In this document: positions 1 to 8,734 of the stretch, one piece after another
Position numbering within the stretch: position 1 is the first letter of the stretch
Layout: each line of letters begins with the position of its first letter
Assembly: GCA_947259485.1 (NCBI GenBank)
Contig: CAMYLU010000011.1
Coordinates: 27,883 to 91,882, forward strand
DNA: 64,000 bases
Direction of reading: 5' to 3'
Origin: an uncultured Gammaproteobacteria bacterium
GTDB lineage: Bacteria > Pseudomonadota > Gammaproteobacteria > GCA-001735895
Translations under genes and position numbers: made by a program
The notes under the pieces: model-generated
The model's input: only the letters and a program-made list of their open reading frames with translations
What the model was told of the DNA's origin: nothing
Databases searched by the model: none

Positions 1-21
1 TATAAAACCTCAGGAGCAACC

Positions 22-1137
22 ATGAAATCAAAGGCCGCGGTCGCGTGGGAACCGAAAAAACCCCTTGAAATTGAAGAAGTTGAAGTCGAAGGCCCGCGCG
101 AGGGTGAGGTCTTGCTCAAGGTGCACGCCAGTGGTGTCTGCCACACCGATGCGTTCACGCTTTCGGGTGAGGACCCGGAAGGCGCGTTTCCGGCGATCCT
201 GGGGCATGAAGGTGGCTGCGAGGTCGTGGAATGTGGGTCAGGCGTTAACAGTCTCGATGTCGGTGATCATGTCATTCCGCTTTATATCCCCGAATGCGGT
301 GAACCCAGTTGTGCGTACTGCAGCTCGGATAAGACCAACCTGTGCCAGTCGATTGCTGGTACGGTGTGGACCGGTTTCATGCCCGACGGTAGCCGTCGCT
401 TTTCACATAATGGCAAGGATTTATATCACTACATGGGCTGCTCGACTTTTTCGGAATACACCGTGGTGCCCGAAATTGCGCTCGCCAGGATCAACAAGGC
501 AGCACCGCTCGATAAGGCCTGCCTGCTGGGTTGTGGTGTAACCACCGGTATCGGTGCGGTGTTGAACACCGCCAGGGTCCAGCCCGGCTCATCGGTTGCG
601 GTGTTTGGCCTCGGCACGGTAGGCCTGTCAGCAGTCATGGGCGCGGTAATGGCAAAGGCCGAACGCATCATCGCGGTCGATATCAATCCCGGTAAATGGG
701 AAATGGCAAAATCTCTCGGTGCCACTGATTTTGTTAATCCCAAAGAGGTCGATGGCTCTTTACCGGAATACATCCAGGAAATGACCGGCGGTGGGGTCGA
801 TTACTCGTTCGAATGTATCGGCAATGTCAATGTCATGCGCGACGCACTCGAATGTACCCACATGGGGTGGGGAACTTCAACCATCATCGGTGTTGCCGGT
901 GCAGGTGAAGAAATCAAGACACGTCCTTTCAACCTGGTTGTCGGTCGGCGCTGGATCGGCACTGCGTTCGGTGGTGTCAAGGGGCGCACCGAACTGCCGG
1001 GTATGGTCGATCAATACATGGATGGAACCATCGAGCTCGACAGCCTGGTAACCCATACCATGCCACTGGAAGAGATCAATACCGCCTTCGACTTGATGCA
1101 TGAAGGCAAAAGTATTAAATCTGTAATCATGTTCTAG
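22..1137 (+). CDS. frmA: S-(hydroxymethyl)glutathione dehydrogenase (class III alcohol dehydrogenase)
   Basis: Oxidises S-hydroxymethylglutathione, formed from formaldehyde and glutathione, to S-formylglutathione with NAD+; cytosolic. The 371 residues match the usual family length. Catalytic zinc ligands are seen at C40 (GVCHTDA) and H62-E63 (GHEGG). The Rossmann motif GLGTVG is near residue 196, followed by an acidic residue in AVDIN that favours NAD. The structural zinc loop has C92, C97, C100 and C108, a C-x4-C-x2-C-x7-C spacing rather than the usual C-x2-C-x2-C-x7-C. An AGGAG ribosome site precedes the ATG. The S-formylglutathione hydrolase gene follows after 12 bases, so the two form a detoxification operon. 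Annotation is firm; the loop spacing is the only oddity. Confidence 0.96.
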   Translation: MKSKAAVAWEPKKPLEIEEVEVEGPREGEVLLKVHASGVCHTDAFTLSGEDPEGAFPAILGHEGGCEVVECGSGVNSLDVGDHVIPLYIPECGEPSCAYCSSDKTNLCQSIAGTVWTGFMPDGSRRFSHNGKDLYHYMGCSTFSEYTVVPEIALARINKAAPLDKACLLGCGVTTGIGAVLNTARVQPGSSVAVFGLGTVGLSAVMGAVMAKAERIIAVDINPGKWEMAKSLGATDFVNPKEVDGSLPEYIQEMTGGGVDYSFECIGNVNVMRDALECTHMGWGTSTIIGVAGAGEEIKTRPFNLVVGRRWIGTAFGGVKGRTELPGMVDQYMDGTIELDSLVTHTMPLEEINTAFDLMHEGKSIKSVIMF

Positions 1138-1149
1138 CGCGCTATCGAC

Positions 1150-1986
1150 ATGAAAGAAATTGAAAGTATCAAGGAAAGCGGCGGTTACCTGAACCGCTAT
1201 ACCCACGAGTCGCCTGCCTGCCAGTGCGAGATGACATTCTCGGTTTACCTGCCGCCCAAATCGAGAGATGGAAAAGTGCCGGCACTTTACTGGCTCTCGG
1301 GACTAACCTGCACTGACGATAATGCCCGCACCAAGGGCGGATTTCAGCGCTTTGCCGCGCAACACGGCATTGCCATCGTGTTTCCTGACACCAGCCCGCG
1401 CGGTGCTGATGTCGCTGACGAACCCGAACGTTATGATCTGGGCCAGGCCGCGGGTTTTTATGTCAATGCAACCCGGAGCCCGTGGACTCCGCACTACCAG
1501 ATGTTTGACTACGTGACGCGTGAATTACCCGCTTTGATCGAAGCCAATTTGCCGCTGATCCCGGGTGTTAAATCGGTTACCGGGCACTCCATGGGTGGGC
1601 ATGGTGCGCTGATCTGCGCGTTAAAAAATCCGGGTGAATATCGCTCCGTGTCGGCCTTCGCACCGATTGCAAACCCGGTCAACTGCGGCTGGGGGCAGGG
1701 TTGTTTCGGGGCCTACCTGGGTGAGGATACTTCCGCCTGGGAAGCTTACGACGCGACCTGCCTGGTACAAAGCGGTGCACGGGTTAACGATATCCTTATC
1801 GACCAGGGGGATGCCGACGAGTTTCTGCACGAGGGGCAGCTACTACCGGATAATTTTCAGGCTGCCTGTGATGCCGCGGGACAGTCGGTAAACGTTCGTA
1901 TGCAGCCCGGCTATGATCATAGTTATCATTTCATCGCCAGTTTCATTGCAGACCACTTTGACTACCACGCCGGTTTTCTGAAATAA
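1150..1986 (+). CDS. frmB: S-formylglutathione hydrolase
   Basis: Hydrolyses S-formylglutathione to formate and glutathione, completing glutathione-dependent formaldehyde oxidation in the cytosol. It is a 278-residue alpha/beta-hydrolase of esterase D type. The nucleophile elbow GHSMGG puts the catalytic serine at S147; the acid is probably the Asp in IDQGDADEF (about 223) and the base the His in GYDHSYHF (about 257). The early GLTCTDDN segment is typical of the family. It lies 12 bases downstream of frmA on the same strand, so it is surely co-transcribed. The symbol fghA is also used. No abnormal feature was seen. Confidence 0.95.
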   Translation: MKEIESIKESGGYLNRYTHESPACQCEMTFSVYLPPKSRDGKVPALYWLSGLTCTDDNARTKGGFQRFAAQHGIAIVFPDTSPRGADVADEPERYDLGQAAGFYVNATRSPWTPHYQMFDYVTRELPALIEANLPLIPGVKSVTGHSMGGHGALICALKNPGEYRSVSAFAPIANPVNCGWGQGCFGAYLGEDTSAWEAYDATCLVQSGARVNDILIDQGDADEFLHEGQLLPDNFQAACDAAGQSVNVRMQPGYDHSYHFIASFIADHFDYHAGFLK

Positions 1987-2023
1987 GGGTCATCCCGCCG
2001 CTCGACCTTCGCGATCCAGAACG

Positions 2024-2911
2024 TCAGCTTCCGCGGCGCGTAATCGCGATGCCCAGCATGATCAGCGACAGCGATATCAAGGTTTGCAGGTTAATCGCAT
2101 CGGCGAAATACAGCCCACTCCAGATCACGCCAAACAGCGGCACCAGGTAGCCCACCAGCGACATGAAGACGGCGCCATTGGCGCGAATAATAAAAAAGCG
2201 TACGGTCATTGCGAGCGCGGTTGCAACCACACCCAGGTAAACCAGCGCAAACAGCGAGGAGTTGTCGACGTTGTCCGGCAGTGGATTTTCCAGCAGCAAT
2301 GCGAGCGGTACCATGTACAGACAGGCGCTTAGCATGGTCGATGCCGAGGTAGATATCATCGGAAGATGCGTCAGTCGGCGCGCAACGATTGACGAAGTTG
2401 CATAACTACAGCCGGCAATCATAACCGCAAGCTGTCCGTGCAGGCTGCCCAGCCCCGATTCGATCATGTCCCATAAGACCAGTACCAGCACACCCAGGAA
2501 ACCAATAATAACTCCGAGCGCCCTGGATTTGTTAATACGTTCATCGTCGCTGGTGAAGTGAGAGATGACCAGCGAAAAAAAGGTTCCCATCGCCATCAGC
2601 AGGGCTGATTCGGCACTGCTGATGAATTGTTGACCCCAGCTGATTAAGAAGAATGGAACTGCGCTATTGAGACATCCGACGACAAATATATTGCGCCAGT
2701 TGCGTAATCCCCGGGGGAATTTCTGACCGATCAGCATGGCAATGAATAACATGACGACAGCGCCCAGGGAAACCCGCCAGGTGGCGATACTTACCGGTCC
2801 AAAATCATTGAGCGCAATGGTAACGAATATGAAGGCACCTCCCCAGATGGCACCGACAAAGATCAACTTTGCGACATCGGTAAGGGTGGGGCGTCTGATA
2901 GCCGGTAACAT
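2024..2911 (-). CDS. EamA/DMT-superfamily transporter (RhaT-like exporter)
   Basis: An inner-membrane protein of 295 residues with about ten hydrophobic helices in two similar halves, as expected of two EamA domains. The first half carries IFVGAIWGGAFIFVTIAL, with the small-residue helix packing common in DMT carriers. Family members export amino acids, purines or other metabolites; no substrate can be read from the sequence. It converges with frmB (37 bases apart) and is divergent from the nitrile hydratase operon. The start ATG gives a first helix at about residue 12. The family is secure and the substrate unknown. Confidence 0.88.
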   Translation of the reverse strand: MLPAIRRPTLTDVAKLIFVGAIWGGAFIFVTIALNDFGPVSIATWRVSLGAVVMLFIAMLIGQKFPRGLRNWRNIFVVGCLNSAVPFFLISWGQQFISSAESALLMAMGTFFSLVISHFTSDDERINKSRALGVIIGFLGVLVLVLWDMIESGLGSLHGQLAVMIAGCSYATSSIVARRLTHLPMISTSASTMLSACLYMVPLALLLENPLPDNVDNSSLFALVYLGVVATALAMTVRFFIIRANGAVFMSLVGYLVPLFGVIWSGLYFADAINLQTLISLSLIMLGIAITRRGS

Positions 2912-3018
2912 CGGCGCAGTGTAATTGCATAACGGTTTCAGGACGATCGATCCAGGGCGATTTATATCGAAAATTTATCTAGCTGATATTCGAGTTCAGA
3001 TTAAGTAAACTGTCGTTT

Positions 3019-3690
3019 ATGGCCACTGATAGCAAACCGGCACCGGGCTTCGATGCCAGCAAAGTCGCTGAAATTCATCAGCACCTGCACAGCCACCTGC
3101 CGTCCGAATCCGCGTTACGCGTCAAGGCACTGGAGACGCTGCTGGTAGACAAGGGGCTGGTCAATCCAAAAACCATCGACGCCTGGATCGAAGCCTATAC
3201 CGAGGAAATCGGTCCCAGGCGCGGCGCCATGGTGGTCGCAAAAGCCTGGTGTGACCCGGAATACAAGGCCCGACTGTTACGCGATGCACCTTCCGCCATC
3301 GATGAGCTGGGTTTTCTCGGTAAGGCAACCGCGCATCTCAAGGTGGTTGAAAACACCGACGAGGTACACAACCTGGTGGTATGCACGCTGTGTTCCTGCT
3401 ATCCATTCTCGATCCTGGGCATCGCACCTCCCTGGTACAAGGCGGCAGCTTATCGTTCCCGCGCGGTGCGCGACCCGCGTGGTGTGCTGGCAGAATTTGG
3501 TCTCGACCTAGATGTCGATATCGAGGTCCACGTCTGGGACAGTACCGCGGAGTTGCGTTACCTGGTGTTGCCACAGCGTCCGGAGGGCACCGAGGATATG
3601 AGCGAGGAGGAATTGGCCGGGCTGGTGACGCGCAATTCTATGATCGGCACCGACCGCGACCTCGGTGAAAACATCGAGGCCGATGGCTGA
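3019..3690 (+). CDS. nthA: Nitrile hydratase alpha subunit, cobalt type
   Basis: Alpha subunit of the heterodimeric metalloenzyme that hydrates nitriles to amides in the cytosol. The metal-binding claw is C122-T-L-C125-S-C127; the two later cysteines are oxidised in mature enzymes of this family. Threonine at the second position (CTLCSC) marks the cobalt type; iron enzymes carry serine (CSLCSC). The claw is followed by YPFSILG and [10 protein letters not shown], the usual continuation. The stop overlaps the beta-subunit start by one base (TGATG). The closest alternative, the thiocyanate hydrolase gamma subunit, shares the claw, but the full-length beta partner downstream argues for nitrile hydratase. 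No amidase gene lies nearby. Confidence 0.93.
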   Translation: MATDSKPAPGFDASKVAEIHQHLHSHLPSESALRVKALETLLVDKGLVNPKTIDAWIEAYTEEIGPRRGAMVVAKAWCDPEYKARLLRDAPSAIDELGFLGKATAHLKVVENTDEVHNLVVCTLCSCYPFSILGIAPPWYKAAAYRSRAVRDPRGVLAEFGLDLDVDIEVHVWDSTAELRYLVLPQRPEGTEDMSEEELAGLVTRNSMIGTDRDLGENIEADG

Positions 3691-4355
3691 TGGATGGAAT
3701 TCACGATCTCGGCGGCAAGGAAGGTTATGGCCCGATCGAAGTCGACGAAGACGAAAGCCCGTTTCACGAAGACTGGGAAGGCCGTGAATGGGGAATTGCA
3801 CAATGCGCGCGAACTCCCGGGATCACTATCGACTGGTGGCGCCATTGCCGCGAACTGATCATGCCCGGGGATTACCTCGGTCGGCCTTATTTCGATTCCT
3901 GGGCGCAAACCGATTTTTCGATATACGCCGAGGCGGGCTATTTTTCAGAGGAGGAAATAAGCGCCGGCAAATCGCCATCGAAAAAAACCGATTATGGTAA
4001 ACCTGCGGTCGCGATGACGCTGAAACAGGTGCTGCAGGAAGATCACGACCATGCCGTTCGCTTTGATGGTGAAATTGAAACGCCACCGGTATTTGCGGTA
4101 GGGCAGCAGGTGAAGACGTCTCGCCATGGAAACAGCGGCCATACGCGCTTGCCGCAGTATGCCAGGGATAGAACGGGAACGGTGCACGCCTATCATGGCG
4201 CGCACGTGTTTCCGGACCTGTCAGCGCAAGGCGTGGAAATTCATCAACACTGCTATAGCATCATGTTCGAAGCTGCGAAGCTGTGGCCGGAAGCGAAGTG
4301 GAGCCAGGACAAGGTCTACCTTGATCTGTTTGAAACTTACCTGGCCGAGGTATGA
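3690..4355 (+). CDS. nthB: Nitrile hydratase beta subunit
   Basis: Beta subunit that pairs with the alpha subunit and helps form the active-site pocket. The start [15 protein letters not shown] is the family's characteristic opening, and 221 residues is the normal length. The C-terminal SH3-like part contains RLPQYARDRTGTV and GAHVFPD, typical of the metal-site cover. The ATG overlaps the alpha stop by one base and its own stop overlaps the accessory gene start, so the three genes are translationally coupled. The alpha-beta order is the common one for iron-type clusters and is also found in some cobalt-type clusters. Confidence 0.94.
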   Translation: MDGIHDLGGKEGYGPIEVDEDESPFHEDWEGREWGIAQCARTPGITIDWWRHCRELIMPGDYLGRPYFDSWAQTDFSIYAEAGYFSEEEISAGKSPSKKTDYGKPAVAMTLKQVLQEDHDHAVRFDGEIETPPVFAVGQQVKTSRHGNSGHTRLPQYARDRTGTVHAYHGAHVFPDLSAQGVEIHQHCYSIMFEAAKLWPEAKWSQDKVYLDLFETYLAEV

Positions 4356-4723
4356 CCATGGATGAGCCGAATTCGACGTCACTCAAACCCCTTGCCAGTG
4401 TCGACGGTCAACCGGCTTTCGATGAACCCTGGCAGGCCGAGGTGCTGGCGATTGCCGATACCCTGGTACAAAACGGCATGTTCAGTGCGAGCGCCTGGTC
4501 CGACGCACTCGGTGAAACCCTGAGACAGGCACAATCCAGTGGCGCCAGCGACAACCAGGAAACCTACTATCAATGTGTTTTAAAGGCGCTCGAAGGACTG
4601 GTAGCCAGCCATAGCGACATCGATCGACAGACAATGGCCGGTAAGCGCAGGGACTGGGAGCACGCCTACCTTTCGACACCCCACGGGCAACCGGTAAATC
4701 TCAAGACCGGATCACAGGCCTAA
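4352..4723 (+). CDS. Nitrile hydratase accessory (activator/self-subunit-swapping) protein
   Basis: A 123-residue protein related to the N-terminal half of nitrile hydratase beta subunits and matching the small activator family (P14K/NhlE-like). In cobalt enzymes these chaperones bring a metal-loaded alpha subunit to the complex by subunit swapping. Visible family traits are GQPAFDEPWQAEVLAI near residue 19 and YYQCVLKALEGLV near residue 73. The start ATGACCATG overlaps the beta stop by four bases; a second ATG two codons on is also possible. The 3' end overlaps the convergent permease gene by four bases. Confidence 0.88.
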   Translation: MTMDEPNSTSLKPLASVDGQPAFDEPWQAEVLAIADTLVQNGMFSASAWSDALGETLRQAQSSGASDNQETYYQCVLKALEGLVASHSDIDRQTMAGKRRDWEHAYLSTPHGQPVNLKTGSQA

Positions 4724-5364
4724 CTGGAAATAGCCTGCAACAGCGGGCCTTCGAAATGTTCAAGCGTCAGGTAGAGGCCGGCTCCCGCGACCATTGCACC
4801 CGCCAGCCGGGGCTGAATTGCGCTCGCCTGCGAAACTTTCCATAGCGTCGCGCAAACCAGGCCTGCGGCCAGGGCAATCGTAAACTGGGTGACGCCCAGA
4901 CCCAGCAGGTAACCCGCTAACACGTGGATGCCGATAGCGGCCTCCTGCGTCGCCAGTGACTGGCCAAAAGCCGCGCCGTGAAATAATCCGAAACCGGCAA
5001 AGGCGAACAGGATAGTCGGTAAACTGAATCGATGTCCGCTGAGCAACATTGAACCAAGCACCAGTAGCGATAGCGCAATCATTAGCTCCGTTGCCGGCAG
5101 AGAAGTCCACACAGTGGTGACCAGGCAGCCGCCGAGCATGGCGAGGATGTAGACCAGTGGTGCCAGTATTCTATGACGTGTGAGGATTGCGATAATACCC
5201 ACCGAGGTGACAAAAAATAAATGATCAAAGCCGAGTATCGGATGCCCGAAACCGGACATCAGGCCCTGGACGAATGTTGTCACCGGCATTCCCGCGAGCG
5301 GATGGTGCGCAAGCGCCGGACCGGCAAGCAGTGACAGCAGCACCGCGATGATTATGTTTTGCAT
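4720..5364 (-). CDS. HupE/UreJ-family metal permease, likely cobalt or nickel uptake
   Basis: A 214-residue inner-membrane protein with an N-terminal signal-like helix ending in ALAHHPLAG and about six further helices. The family signature GHPILGFDHLFF (residues about 40-51) supplies the His/Asp residues linked to nickel or cobalt handling in HupE/UreJ proteins. It converges with the nitrile hydratase operon, overlapping it by four bases, and no urease or hydrogenase gene is in the window. By position it is the best candidate for the cobalt supplier of the cobalt-type enzyme, a role played by NhlF, an unrelated NiCoT carrier, in Rhodococcus. A strong GGGGGAGGAATTGAA ribosome site precedes the ATG. 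Confidence 0.85.
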   Translation of the reverse strand: MQNIIIAVLLSLLAGPALAHHPLAGMPVTTFVQGLMSGFGHPILGFDHLFFVTSVGIIAILTRHRILAPLVYILAMLGGCLVTTVWTSLPATELMIALSLLVLGSMLLSGHRFSLPTILFAFAGFGLFHGAAFGQSLATQEAAIGIHVLAGYLLGLGVTQFTIALAAGLVCATLWKVSQASAIQPRLAGAMVAGAGLYLTLEHFEGPLLQAISS

Positions 5365-5404
5365 TTCAATTCCTCCCCCGGGAATTTAATGAATCTTGGT
5401 TTGA

Positions 5405-7036
5405 CTATTGTTGGGTCCGCAAGCGCGAATTCTGAATTAACACCACGGTCAGCAGCGGCGCCGCCACGCCGATCGTCGCGACGGTAATCAACAGCCATCC
5501 CAGTTCGCTGTAATCGGCCGTGGTTTGAATCACGTCTGTTACGCGGTCGCGAACTTCACGGGTGACAGTATATATTTCGTTCATGTACTTGGTGCCAAGA
5601 CTCGCGGCCGAAAGCGCCAGGTTGGTGAACGACGCCATGACCGCGAAAAACGTGGCCTTTAGGTGCGCGGGCGCGTTCTTGGCGATCCAGGCCAGCATCG
5701 GGATCATCGCGATCTGACCCAGAGGTGATTCAATAGCGGTGTCGATAATCGCAATAAAGCGCGCATCGACGACACCCCCGGTATGTGGCGCGGTCCATTC
5801 GTGCAAGCCATAGTAGAGACCGATATTGGGTAACGACAGGATCCCCGCGGCGATGGTCAGCAGCACGACGACAAATGCGATCGAGCGCTTCGCCATCATC
5901 GGGCGCAGCACTACCATGCCGACCAGCGTGAGCAAGGAAGCGATCAGGGACAGTACGGAAAAGAACTGCTGATCAAATTTGAGCACATCGATTTCGAACC
6001 AGCCAGCGCCCGGGCCGGGTAGCGGTACCGCGCGGAACACGAAGATGATAACCGCGGTACCCACCAGCATGTTGCGCTGCTCTGGCTTTAGTTCAAGCAG
6101 CAATCGATACATCAGGAACAAGATAATGGTCATTGAACCGAGGAAAATTATTTCCTGCGCCAACGGTACATCGCTGACGCCCATGGTTACGGTGAAAACG
6201 GCAAAAACCAGGCTGCCACCGAGTATCCACCAGTTCGGCCTGGTTTCGCCGGTGGGGGCGAACAACAGCTTGTCGATGCTGCTGTGATCATGGCCCTGTG
6301 CTTCCAGTTGCCGCGCGCGTCGGCGTAACAGAATGCCGCCGAGGATGACGCCCATGATCGAAACCAGTGGGATGATCAGCGCCAGCAGGTAGATGTCGGC
6401 ATAGATCGCAACCTTCATTTCTTCGGACATGTTCTCTACGCCTTCGAACATGGTGATATTGAGCGCCGCGACGGCGACCAGGCCACCGATGATCGCAACC
6501 CGTCCCAGGGTTTGCATCGTGGTATGCATGGTCTTGATATCGCTTTCCGGGTAAGGGTTGCCGTCTTCGTCGATGGTCGGCACGGCTTCCACCGTCATCG
6601 CATCCGCGACCACGTCCTGCACCACGTAACCGGTTGGCGCCAGGATGGTGGAAATCACGAACCAGGCTTCGACCCTCATGATCTCGGCCATCATCGCGGT
6701 ATGCGCGATAACGCCGTACATGATCAAGATACTGAGTGCTATCAGGCTGGCGCCGATGTAAACCAGCAGTGCCTTGCGCCGCCAGATCAGGTCAACCAGG
6801 TGACCGATGGGCATCTTCAAAGTCCAGGGAATGCCCGCCCAGAACGCCAGGCCGGCGAGAAAGGCCGCGGATAGATCGAGATACTCCTTGATAAAGAAGG
6901 TGCCGACAATCGAGGTCAGGCCCGACACGCCAGCCGCCAGGTACACCATGAGTGGAGGCAGGTAGGACCAGCGGAATTGTCTTCCCAGGTCGAGAAAGGT
7001 GTCATCGAACCAGCGCCAAACTGGATTATCAGTCAT
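5405..7036 (-). CDS. BT1/FBT-like major facilitator transporter
   Basis: A 543-residue polytopic membrane protein with about twelve to fourteen helices. The segment TGYVVQDVVADAMTVE near residue 139 resembles the conserved QD-x2-x-DA motif of the folate-biopterin transporter (BT1) branch of the MFS. A long hydrophilic loop follows (EDGNPYPESDIK), and a central cytoplasmic loop RRRARQLEAQGHDHSS separates the halves. The substrate is not readable; bacterial members are mostly uncharacterised. It is a single gene, followed after 40 bases by the HupE-like gene on the same strand, so co-transcription with the metal permease is possible. Confidence 0.75.
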   Translation of the reverse strand: MTDNPVWRWFDDTFLDLGRQFRWSYLPPLMVYLAAGVSGLTSIVGTFFIKEYLDLSAAFLAGLAFWAGIPWTLKMPIGHLVDLIWRRKALLVYIGASLIALSILIMYGVIAHTAMMAEIMRVEAWFVISTILAPTGYVVQDVVADAMTVEAVPTIDEDGNPYPESDIKTMHTTMQTLGRVAIIGGLVAVAALNITMFEGVENMSEEMKVAIYADIYLLALIIPLVSIMGVILGGILLRRRARQLEAQGHDHSSIDKLLFAPTGETRPNWWILGGSLVFAVFTVTMGVSDVPLAQEIIFLGSMTIILFLMYRLLLELKPEQRNMLVGTAVIIFVFRAVPLPGPGAGWFEIDVLKFDQQFFSVLSLIASLLTLVGMVVLRPMMAKRSIAFVVVLLTIAAGILSLPNIGLYYGLHEWTAPHTGGVVDARFIAIIDTAIESPLGQIAMIPMLAWIAKNAPAHLKATFFAVMASFTNLALSAASLGTKYMNEIYTVTREVRDRVTDVIQTTADYSELGWLLITVATIGVAAPLLTVVLIQNSRLRTQQ

Positions 7037-7069
7037 AAATCTCTGGATGTTGAATCATGTGCGAATCTT

Positions 7070-7097
7070 ATTATCACATGCTCCAAATCCGACGCAA
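7070..7097 (-). promoter_or_regulatory. Candidate promoter of the BT1-like transporter gene
   Basis: On the minus strand TTGCGT (7092-7097) is separated by 16 bases from GATAAT (7070-7075), which differs from the -10 consensus at one position. The predicted start would give a leader of roughly 25-30 bases before the ATG at 7036. Read by eye only. Confidence 0.35.
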
Positions 7098-7152
7098 AAC
7101 AATTAAACTGTTTGTAATAGCATTAGAGTTAAGGAACAGAAACCGGCATTCT

Positions 7153-7671
7153 TTAAATTGAGCAGGGCAGGCGCATCTGCGGGCAGTGGATCGGGCGCCG
7201 GGCCTGTTTCCACCACAGAGGATTGCTGGCCTGCACAACAATGTCGTTGTGGTCGTGATATTGTTGCTGATGGATAAAACCCCAGGCCTTGGCCTTGGGG
7301 GCATGGATGAACAGGCTCCAGCATTCAGTGCCCGGGATGATATTCACGCGGTGAAAAACGTCACCGGATATAAAGTTAAGATCGCCCGCCCGCAGCCAGC
7401 GATTGTGCAACCTGTTATCGGACCGCGCATCGAGCATGCGTGTCTCTTCGTAGGCGCCACAAATTACTAATGAAAGTGCGTGCCTCCACGGGTGATTGTG
7501 CAAACCCCGACCGGGATCGCTGGCAACAAAGCGATGCAGGTAAATCCGGTAGCCAAACGGCAGGCGTAGCAGGTGGTAACGTTCGAGATAGGGTTGATGA
7601 TCAGGCCCGTTAATAACGCGGCAACGGCAAAAGGCTGATAGCTTGTAAAGCAATGATTTGGTCCAGGACAT
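7153..7671 (-). CDS. Cupin-like conserved protein of unknown function
   Basis: A 172-residue protein starting MSWTKSLLYK. The start at 7671 is chosen because GAAGGGG lies six bases upstream; longer in-frame starts further upstream lack such a site. The middle part, GRGLHNHPWRHALSLVI then GAYEETR and GDVFHRVN, has the spaced histidines and glycine turns of a single cupin barrel with an H-x-H...E...H metal site. No catalytic partner lies nearby. It is divergent from the WYL regulator gene 84 bases away, which could control it. Function is unknown; the cupin assignment is by motif reading only. Confidence 0.65.
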   Translation of the reverse strand: MSWTKSLLYKLSAFCRCRVINGPDHQPYLERYHLLRLPFGYRIYLHRFVASDPGRGLHNHPWRHALSLVICGAYEETRMLDARSDNRLHNRWLRAGDLNFISGDVFHRVNIIPGTECWSLFIHAPKAKAWGFIHQQQYHDHNDIVVQASNPLWWKQARRPIHCPQMRLPCSI

Positions 7672-7754
7672 TTCGTTCCCCTTCATCTTGATCGTGCTAT
7701 TATCCCGGAGCATGTGGCTCACAAGATGAGCTATTACAGAAGAATACTTTATTT

Positions 7755-8729
7755 ATGGACCGAACCGAACGTTTTCACCTGATCGACCAGATGCTGTGCA
7801 ACCAGCGCGTGGTCACCCGAGCCCAGTTTCTCGACGCGCTCGAGGTATCGCCGGCGACCTTCAAGCGCGACCTCGAGTACCTGCGCGACCGGCTCGCGGC
7901 GCCGATTGTCTGGGATCGTGAACGTCGCGGTTATTGCTACGAGCAGGGCGAGGATGGTGAACAGTTCCAGCTGCCCGGACTCTGGTTTAACACCAGCGAA
8001 ATCCAGGCCTTGCTGAGCATGGATGCGTTGCTGGAAAACCTTCAACCCGGCGTGTTGTCCAACCATATCGAACCACTGCGCTCACGTATCCGTATGCTGC
8101 TCGACGATGGTGATCATAGCGTCGATGAGATTGCGCGCCGGATTCGAATCGTCCCGCTGGCCGCGAAGGCCTATTCCAGTGAATATTTCCAGGATCTTTG
8201 CCAGGCATTGCTATCCAGGAAATGCGTCGATATGACTTACTACAGTCGTCCGACGGACAGTAGCAGCGAGCGTCGGGTATCACCGCAACGGCTGATCTAC
8301 TACCGTGATAACTGGTACCTGGATGCCTGGTGTCATTTACGCAGTGGTTTGCGCAGTTTTTCAATCGATGCGATCAAGGCGCTCGATATTACCAGCGAAG
8401 CAGCCATTGAAGTTGACGCCCAGGAGCTGAATCGGGAACTCGAGAGTGGCTACGGCATTTTTTCCGGCGCAAAGACTCGAAAAGCGGTACTGCGCTTCAG
8501 TCCGGAGATCGCGCGCTGGGTATCGCGCGAAACCTGGCACCCGGACCAGCAGAGCGAATATGACGACCAGGGTTACTATGTATTACGCGTGCCCTATAGC
8601 CAGGATACCGAGCTGGTCATGGATATTCTCAAGCACGGGTCCGGGGTCGAGGTACTGCAGCCGTCCGAGTTACGTCAGCGGGTCGAGCAGCGCATCGAGG
8701 CGATGCAGGCTTTATACGCAACAAGCTGA
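7755..8729 (+). CDS. WYL-domain transcriptional regulator (YafY type)
   Basis: A 324-residue DNA-binding regulator. Residues 1-60 form a DeoR-like winged helix (TRAQFLDALEVSPATFKRDL). Residues about 175-215 hold the WYL domain, RLIYYRDNWYLDAWCH and SFSIDAIKAL, which senses nucleic acids or small ligands in characterised relatives. A C-terminal WCX-like segment spans about 240-320. It is transcribed away from the cupin-like gene and converges with panC. Targets are not known; the divergent neighbour at 7153-7671 is the natural first guess. Confidence 0.88.
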   Translation: MDRTERFHLIDQMLCNQRVVTRAQFLDALEVSPATFKRDLEYLRDRLAAPIVWDRERRGYCYEQGEDGEQFQLPGLWFNTSEIQALLSMDALLENLQPGVLSNHIEPLRSRIRMLLDDGDHSVDEIARRIRIVPLAAKAYSSEYFQDLCQALLSRKCVDMTYYSRPTDSSSERRVSPQRLIYYRDNWYLDAWCHLRSGLRSFSIDAIKALDITSEAAIEVDAQELNRELESGYGIFSGAKTRKAVLRFSPEIARWVSRETWHPDQQSEYDDQGYYVLRVPYSQDTELVMDILKHGSGVEVLQPSELRQRVEQRIEAMQALYATS

Positions 8730-8734
8730 AGTGC

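Noticed and set aside
2911..3018. Cobalamin riboswitch before the nitrile hydratase operon
   Set aside because: The 108-base gap is too short and lacks the B12-box pattern.
3019..3690. Thiocyanate hydrolase gamma subunit as identity of the alpha gene
   Set aside because: The downstream beta gene is a full-length nitrile hydratase beta subunit rather than two split subunits, and an activator gene follows.
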